From NCBI GenBank assembly GCA_019246575.1, contig JAFAQG010000615.1, positions 1 to 8,939 on the forward strand: a DNA stretch of 8,939 bases, read 5' to 3'. The notes under the pieces are model-generated. The model was given only the letters and a program-made list of their open reading frames with translations. It searched no databases and was not told the DNA's origin. This document shows positions 5,980-8,939 of this stretch, one piece after another. A program made the position numbers and the translations under genes. Within the stretch, counting starts at the first letter, position 1. Every line of letters starts with the position of its first letter. Source of the DNA: Acidobacteriaceae bacterium (lineage in GTDB: Bacteria; Acidobacteriota; Terriglobia; Bryobacterales; Bryobacteraceae).

Positions 5980-6474
5980 TTAGTCGCGGCGATCCTCTTC
6001 GGCAAGAGCAGGAGCTGTCGCAAGCGGCTGAACGCCATGGGAACGCGGTACGGTTCCGTCCACTCCAGAACTGCTTACTGATAAGTGACCGTTCTCTCCC
6101 GCGTGGACCTGACCAGCTTCTGCATTTCCCGATCGATCTGCATTTTCAAACTCGGCAGCAGTGGCCGGAGAAGACTCTACATACGACGCAACCGGCGGCT
6201 CGTAAGGAGCATTGTCTTCATACGGATAGGAATAGTTTGAGGAGTAGTAATCGTCACTCGAGCTCGAGTATGTGGGCGGCTCTTCAATCCGGGTCTCGCG
6301 CTCCAACTCATGCAAGTGACTCTCGAGTGTCGATTTCAACTCGTTCTTAGCCCGGCGGAACTCGCTTATCGCCTTCCCCAGCGTGCGACCAAGCTCAGGC
6401 AACTTCTTGGGCCCAAACAGGAGAAGAGCGACGAGGAATATCCCGATAATCTCTTGCACGCCCAACGGACCCAT
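5980..6474 (-). CDS. tatA: Twin-arginine translocase TatA/TatB-family subunit with Tyr/Ser-rich tail
   Basis: Pore-forming or assembly subunit of the Tat translocase, 164 aa. One short membrane helix (about 5-20), the hinge FGPKKLPELG at 20-29 and an amphipathic helix (about 26-60) define the family. The FG-KKLPELG hinge is TatA-like, whereas Q7-E8 at the helix start and the length are compatible with TatB or a bifunctional protein. Residues 63-164 are an unusual low-complexity tail, with about nine tyrosines between 69 and 98 (SSSSDDYYSSNYSYPY and following). The ATG at 6474 is chosen over the adjacent upstream TTG because GAGGAG lies 5 nt before it. It is the first gene of a tatA-tatC operon. 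No separate tatB is present in the window. Confidence 0.93.
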   Translation of the reverse strand: MGPLGVQEIIGIFLVALLLFGPKKLPELGRTLGKAISEFRRAKNELKSTLESHLHELERETRIEEPPTYSSSSDDYYSSNYSYPYEDNAPYEPPVASYVESSPATAAEFENADRSGNAEAGQVHAGENGHLSVSSSGVDGTVPRSHGVQPLATAPALAEEDRRD

Positions 6475-6519
6475 CAAATCTCCTCAGTTCTCCGACGCGA
6501 AGCTCTGCTTGACGCCTTT

Positions 6520-6525
6520 ATGATA
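6520..6525 (-). promoter_or_regulatory. Candidate -10 box of the tatA-tatC operon
   Basis: On the minus strand TATCAT (5 of 6 to consensus) lies 45 nt before the tatA ATG and would give a leader of roughly 40 nt. No TTGACA-like hexamer is present 16-18 nt upstream, so support is weak. Confidence 0.3.
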
Positions 6526-6583
6526 GCCCAGGGCAGCGGACCCAGCCCGCGCCGGGACGGTTGACCGGCCGTTCCGCCGCGGG

Positions 6584-6659
6584 GTTTACGCCATCCCTCT
6601 GGCCTAGGCCGCCACCGTTCACGCCTGGATCACGGCGGAAGAGGGAGTCCACCGTGTAC
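6584..6659 (+). other. Long imperfect inverted repeat in intergenic DNA (possible small RNA)
   Basis: Nested arms pair over 76 nt. GTTTACG (6584-6590) pairs with CGTGTAC (6653-6659) with one mismatch and one G-U, TCCCTCT (6594-6600) pairs perfectly with AGAGGGA (6640-6646), and CCGCC (6609-6613) pairs with GGCGG (6634-6638). The left arm also contains the palindrome GGCCTAGGCC (6601-6610). The G-U pair is possible only in a plus-strand RNA. No convincing protein is encoded here. It may be a small RNA, part of the leader of the gene at 6800, or the remnant of a palindromic repeat. Confidence 0.35.
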
Positions 6660-6668
6660 GGGTCACCG

Positions 6669-6722
6669 AAACGACATAATCCAGGATTGTTGATCGATTT
6701 TTGTGGATATCGTCGTTTTTTT
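6669..6722 (+). terminator. Intrinsic-terminator-like hairpin with T7 run
   Basis: AAACGAC (6669-6675) pairs perfectly with GTCGTTT (6712-6718). The stem extends inward through AT and TCC/GGA with single-base bulges (to 6682 and 6705), leaving a 22-nt loop. A run of seven T (6716-6722) begins within the 3' arm, so the signal points along the plus strand. No plus-strand gene ends just upstream, so it would stop either an unannotated small RNA or a leader transcript heading for the gene at 6800 (attenuation). The stem is not GC-rich, so strength is uncertain. Confidence 0.4.
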
Positions 6723-6723
6723 A

Positions 6724-6743
6724 CGTAACCCGGGTTAATTACG
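6724..6743. promoter_or_regulatory. Nested palindrome upstream of the stress-protein gene (candidate operator)
   Basis: A perfect 12-bp palindrome TAACCC-GGGTTA (6726-6737) overlaps an outer inverted repeat CGTAA (6724-6728) / TTACG (6739-6743). It lies 57-76 bp before the ATG at 6800, where a transcription-factor dimer could act. No flanking gene encodes a recognisable DNA-binding regulator. Confidence 0.35.
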
Positions 6744-6799
6744 CAGAGTCCCTCACGTGTACCGCGCAGAACTACGAGCGGGAGGAGTACAGGATACCG

Positions 6800-7168
6800 A
6801 TGAATACCGAAACCGCCGTCGTTGCCGCGTTTCGCGACCTCGCTGACGCCGAAGCCGCGGCGACGGAACTCACGGCAAACGCATTCGCAGAAGATCACAT
6901 CCACATCACCACTGGGACCGCGGACTCCTGGACCGACACACCGTACCCCGTACGTGCGGGACACGTTGCTGGACCGGTCTGGAACTGGTTCCAATCCATT
7001 TTCGGCCGTGACGATAAACGCGAGCGGCGGCGCTACGACGACGTGGTTCGCGAGGGTAAGGTGCTGCTCGGATTGGATACGCCGCAAGAAAATGCCGACA
7101 TGGCTACCGAGATATTGAGCCACCACTCGCCGGTGCATATCGAGCGCGTTCCGGTTTGGAAAGGCTGA
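6800..7168 (+). CDS. Small general-stress (YflT/17M-like) domain protein
   Basis: Soluble 122-aa protein without signal or membrane segment. The N-terminus (AVVAAFRDLADAEAAATELT, then FAEDHIHITTG) has the beta-alpha-beta pattern of YflT/general-stress 17M-like domains, in which a strand is followed by an 'AE.A...L' helix. The second half (YDDVVREGKVLLGLDTPQ, then ADMATEILSHHSPVHIERVP) corresponds to the 'Y.e.vr.G..lv.v....e...a..il..h.a..i' repeat of these proteins. In between is a short Trp-rich segment (WNWFQSIFGR). An upstream in-frame ATG at 6701 is rejected: the ATG at 6800 has AGGA 5 nt and GGGAGGAG 12 nt before it and starts the conserved domain. Biochemical function of the family is unknown. 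The next gene begins 4 bp after the stop, so the two form an operon. Confidence 0.75.
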   Translation: MNTETAVVAAFRDLADAEAAATELTANAFAEDHIHITTGTADSWTDTPYPVRAGHVAGPVWNWFQSIFGRDDKRERRRYDDVVREGKVLLGLDTPQENADMATEILSHHSPVHIERVPVWKG

Positions 7169-7172
7169 GCCC

Positions 7173-7502
7173 ATGCGGTTTTTCGTTCCCTTATCGCGCG
7201 ACCCCGAAGAAGGGGAGAACATCTACGGAAGAATTCGCGAACGGCTGAAAAGCACGAAAGAGCCGCCGAGCGATCGCCGCATCTACGTCCTCCGATACCA
7301 ACAAGAAGGGAAGCCACAAACGATTGCAGTCGGCGACGACTTCAAAAGGTTATCGGACGGTCCGGTGCTCGCCATCCTTGAAGGAGGGGAGACCTCGAAG
7401 TACTACGTCTGCACGCCAAAGCACGGCGCCTTCGAAGGCGAGCCGTTTCCAATAGAGAAAGATAAGGGCATCGCCATAGAGGAATTTTCCGCCTTGAGGT
7501 AA
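7173..7502 (+). CDS. Hypothetical small protein
   Basis: I do not recognise this 109-aa soluble protein. It has no signal peptide, membrane helix or cysteine cluster. It is charged, with alternating strand-like segments (RRIYVLRYQQEGKPQTIAVG, PVLAILEGG, KYYVCTP) that suggest a small beta-rich fold, and it ends in an acidic-hydrophobic stretch (KGIAIEEFSAL). The ATG is 4 bp after the stop of the stress-type gene, with AAGG 8 nt upstream inside that gene's end, so translational coupling is likely. Base composition and codon use resemble its neighbours. Membership in a stress-response operon is the only functional hint. Confidence 0.75.
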   Translation: MRFFVPLSRDPEEGENIYGRIRERLKSTKEPPSDRRIYVLRYQQEGKPQTIAVGDDFKRLSDGPVLAILEGGETSKYYVCTPKHGAFEGEPFPIEKDKGIAIEEFSALR

Positions 7503-7503
7503 T

Positions 7504-7543
7504 CCGGTCGGCGGGCAAGCTCTAATGTTGAGCTCATGGCCGG
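7504..7543. terminator. Weak hairpin between convergent genes
   Basis: In the 64-bp gap between two converging genes, CCGGTC (7504-7509) can pair with GGCCGG (7538-7543, one G-U) around an inner stem AGCTC (7518-7522) / GAGCT (7530-7534) with a 7-nt loop. No T-run follows on either strand, so any terminator role is speculative. Confidence 0.25.
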
Positions 7544-7566
7544 TGTTTCGTACCGTGGTGTCCGCA

Positions 7567-8499
7567 CTACTTCGGATACGGCGCACTTGACGAAGCCGCC
7601 GGTTTTCCATCCACTGTGTTGGGCTCCATGATCTCTGTGCGCGTGCCGTCCGGATCAAAAATGTTCACCTGGCGCTTCCGATTTGTTCCGGTCCTGATCT
7701 CTAATGGCCGCGTATACTCCTTTCGATACGGCTTCGCATTGAGCGCCGCCACTGCGGCTGCCGCGTCGGGCACTTCCAGGCATAAGTGATGCGCTGAGCC
7801 GCGCTCCGTCGGCCCGGGCGCGTCCTTATACAGCATGAATTCAATGTAATCGTCGCCATCGGGAACTTTCACGTTGATCCACGAAAGTACCGTCCCCGAC
7901 TTACTGCCCCGCCAAGTCTCGCGAAACCCGAGCACGTCCTCATAAAACTTCAGCTCAGTTTCCGGATCGGTCACGATGATGCCGACATGCATCATCCGTT
8001 TCGAAATACGCGTGTCCGGCATGTGCTTGCCGCGCTCCCTCACTGTCCAACCGTCGGGCTCGTACTGTACAATCTCGACCGTGTGACCTGCGGGGTCCTT
8101 GATGTTGAAATTCGAGTTGCCGATGCGGCCCTTCGGCACTTTATCCGGTACCTTCACGCCCTTCGATGCCAGGTAAACTCGCATTCCCTCCGCGTTGTCG
8201 GTCTGGAGCGATATGTGGTTCAGCCGGTCCGAGTTCGCCTCTCGCTCGGGAAAGAGTTCTATGTACTGCCTGTCGTTGATCTTTAAGAACGTCATCGACA
8301 TCGTGCCGTTCGGGTTCTTCAGTGAATACGGTTCTTCAAATCCCAGAAACTCCCGATAGAACGTTCGCGACTTTTCGAAATCGTGAGCATAGAGCGCAAT
8401 ATGCGCGACGCCTAGAATACGAGGCCGCGTTGTCTCTTGGGGCTTCGCAACGTACGTCAACAGCAGAAAACACACAACGGATCTCATTCGGGTCATCAT
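7567..8499 (-). CDS. Exported double-domain VOC (glyoxalase-fold) protein
   Basis: A 310-aa protein with two tandem vicinal-oxygen-chelate domains, the fold of glyoxalase I, extradiol dioxygenases and related metalloenzymes. A short N-terminal hydrophobic segment (VVCFLLLTYVA, 8-18) ending near KPQE suggests export, unusual for cytosolic VOC enzymes. Domain 1 (about 30-148) has His33 in GVAHIALY, Glu81 in QYIELFPE, His95 in LNHISLQT and Glu142 in HTVEIVQY. Domain 2 (about 168-292) has His171 in MMHVGIIV, Glu220 in DYIEFMLY, His237/238 in AHHLCLEV and Glu289 in RTEIMEP. Both domains therefore keep potential metal ligands. Three nearby ATGs (8499, 8496, 8487) precede the signal-like stretch; the upstream Shine-Dalgarno (AGAGAG) is weak and does not decide between them. 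It is divergent, by 44 bp, from a TonB-dependent receptor gene. The substrate cannot be predicted. Confidence 0.87.
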   Translation of the reverse strand: MMTRMRSVVCFLLLTYVAKPQETTRPRILGVAHIALYAHDFEKSRTFYREFLGFEEPYSLKNPNGTMSMTFLKINDRQYIELFPEREANSDRLNHISLQTDNAEGMRVYLASKGVKVPDKVPKGRIGNSNFNIKDPAGHTVEIVQYEPDGWTVRERGKHMPDTRISKRMMHVGIIVTDPETELKFYEDVLGFRETWRGSKSGTVLSWINVKVPDGDDYIEFMLYKDAPGPTERGSAHHLCLEVPDAAAAVAALNAKPYRKEYTRPLEIRTGTNRKRQVNIFDPDGTRTEIMEPNTVDGKPAASSSAPYPK

Positions 8500-8511
8500 C
8501 AGGGGCTCTCT

Positions 8512-8521
8512 TGATATATCA
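8512..8521. promoter_or_regulatory. 10-bp palindrome in the divergent VOC/receptor intergenic region
   Basis: The perfect palindrome TGATATATCA is centred in the 44-bp gap between the start codons of the VOC gene and the receptor gene. It could be a shared operator or supply -10-like AT-rich sequence to both directions. No matching -35 element is evident. Confidence 0.3.
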
Positions 8522-8543
8522 TCACCTCAGATCAGGGGGTTTC

Positions 8544-8939
8544 ATGGACGCTTGCCATCGGAGCCGCGATGTTCGAATTACCGGGTGTTTGCTTGTCTCG
8601 GCCTGCTTCGCCGTATTGTTCGCGCGGCAGGCGAGCGCTCAACTCCTCCAGGGCACGATCGACGGAAACGTCACGGATTCCAGCCAGGCCGCAATCGTGG
8701 GGGCTACCGTCACGGCCCAGAATCAGGGGACCTCGTTTACCCGCGATACCGTCACAAATGCTGCCGGCGAATATACGCTCGCGACGCTTCCGCCCGGAAC
8801 GTACACGGTTACAGTTAAGGCGCTCGGATTCGAGACATATACTCAAACCGGTATCGTCGTCAACGCCAACGAGGTCACGCGCGCGAACGTGGTCATGGTG
8901 GTCGGACGTGTAAACGAAACTGTTACTGTTTCCGCTCAG
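8544..8939 (+). CDS. Oar-like TonB-dependent receptor, N-terminal part (truncated by window end)
   Basis: The frame runs open from the ATG to the last base (132 codons), so only the N-terminus is seen. The ATG has AGGGGG 4 nt upstream. Residues 1-32 form a signal peptide with cleavage after ASA. Residues about 34-118 form a carboxypeptidase regulatory-like beta-sandwich (QGTIDGNVTDSSQAAIVGAT, AAGEYTLATLPPGTYTVTVK, GFETYT). GRVNETVTVSAQ then leads toward where a plug domain would start. This architecture is typical of the large outer-membrane Oar-type receptors abundant in Acidobacteriota, of about 1,000 residues or more. Such proteins import bulky substrates or act in adhesion; the substrate cannot be told from this part. 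It is transcribed divergently from the VOC protein gene. Confidence 0.88.
   Translation, partial: MDACHRSRDVRITGCLLVSACFAVLFARQASAQLLQGTIDGNVTDSSQAAIVGATVTAQNQGTSFTRDTVTNAAGEYTLATLPPGTYTVTVKALGFETYTQTGIVVNANEVTRANVVMVVGRVNETVTVSAQ

Noticed and set aside
6518..7222. 234-aa open frame on the minus strand covering the intergenic region and the stress-type gene
   Set aside because: No recognisable domain, no Shine-Dalgarno-supported start, and it lies antisense to a better-supported gene at 6800. Its length reflects high G+C.

Overview
The window looks like chromosomal DNA of a diderm Acidobacteriota, probably near Bryobacterales/Solibacteraceae. Four things suggest this: a secreted VWA protein with the N-terminal pattern of the acidobacterial 'VWFA-related' family; the start of an Oar-like TonB-dependent receptor with a carboxypeptidase-regulatory domain; a sortase substrate of a type I recall from acidobacterial genomes; and fairly high G+C with clear Shine-Dalgarno sites. 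The assignment comes from family recognition, not from a search.

Layout. (1) 1-717 (+): 3' part of an ICMT-like membrane methyltransferase. (2) 838-911 (-): tRNA-Gln(CUG) with encoded CCA. (3) 968-3807 (-): a three-gene cassette. In transcription order it holds a secreted, Pro-rich protein ending in an LPHTA sorting signal, a secreted VWA protein, and a class D-like sortase. A predicted structured leader (3849-3920) precedes it and a GC-rich hairpin (3070-3090) separates the first two genes. (4) 4085-4879 (+): ROK-family polyphosphate glucokinase-like kinase, divergent from the cassette. Its 3' end overlaps the end of tatC by 86 bp, tail to tail. (5) 4794-6474 (-): tatA-tatC operon, both subunits with long low-complexity cytoplasmic tails. 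(6) 6475-6799: a 325-bp non-coding stretch with a long imperfect hairpin, an intrinsic-terminator-like hairpin on + and a palindrome. (7) 6800-7502 (+): a small stress-protein-like gene and a small unknown gene, 4 bp apart. (8) 7567-8499 (-): exported double-domain VOC (glyoxalase-fold) protein. (9) 8544-8939 (+): 5' end of a TonB-dependent receptor, divergent from the VOC gene and cut by the window edge.

How the genes may work together. The cassette carries an enzyme (sortase with His179, Cys251 and Arg263), a substrate with a complete tripartite sorting signal, and a secreted adhesion-type VWA protein. It reads as a small surface-display system in a diderm. The tatA-tatC pair supplies the twin-arginine export route. 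The remaining genes look like housekeeping and stress functions. No mobile element, CRISPR array or phage gene was seen.
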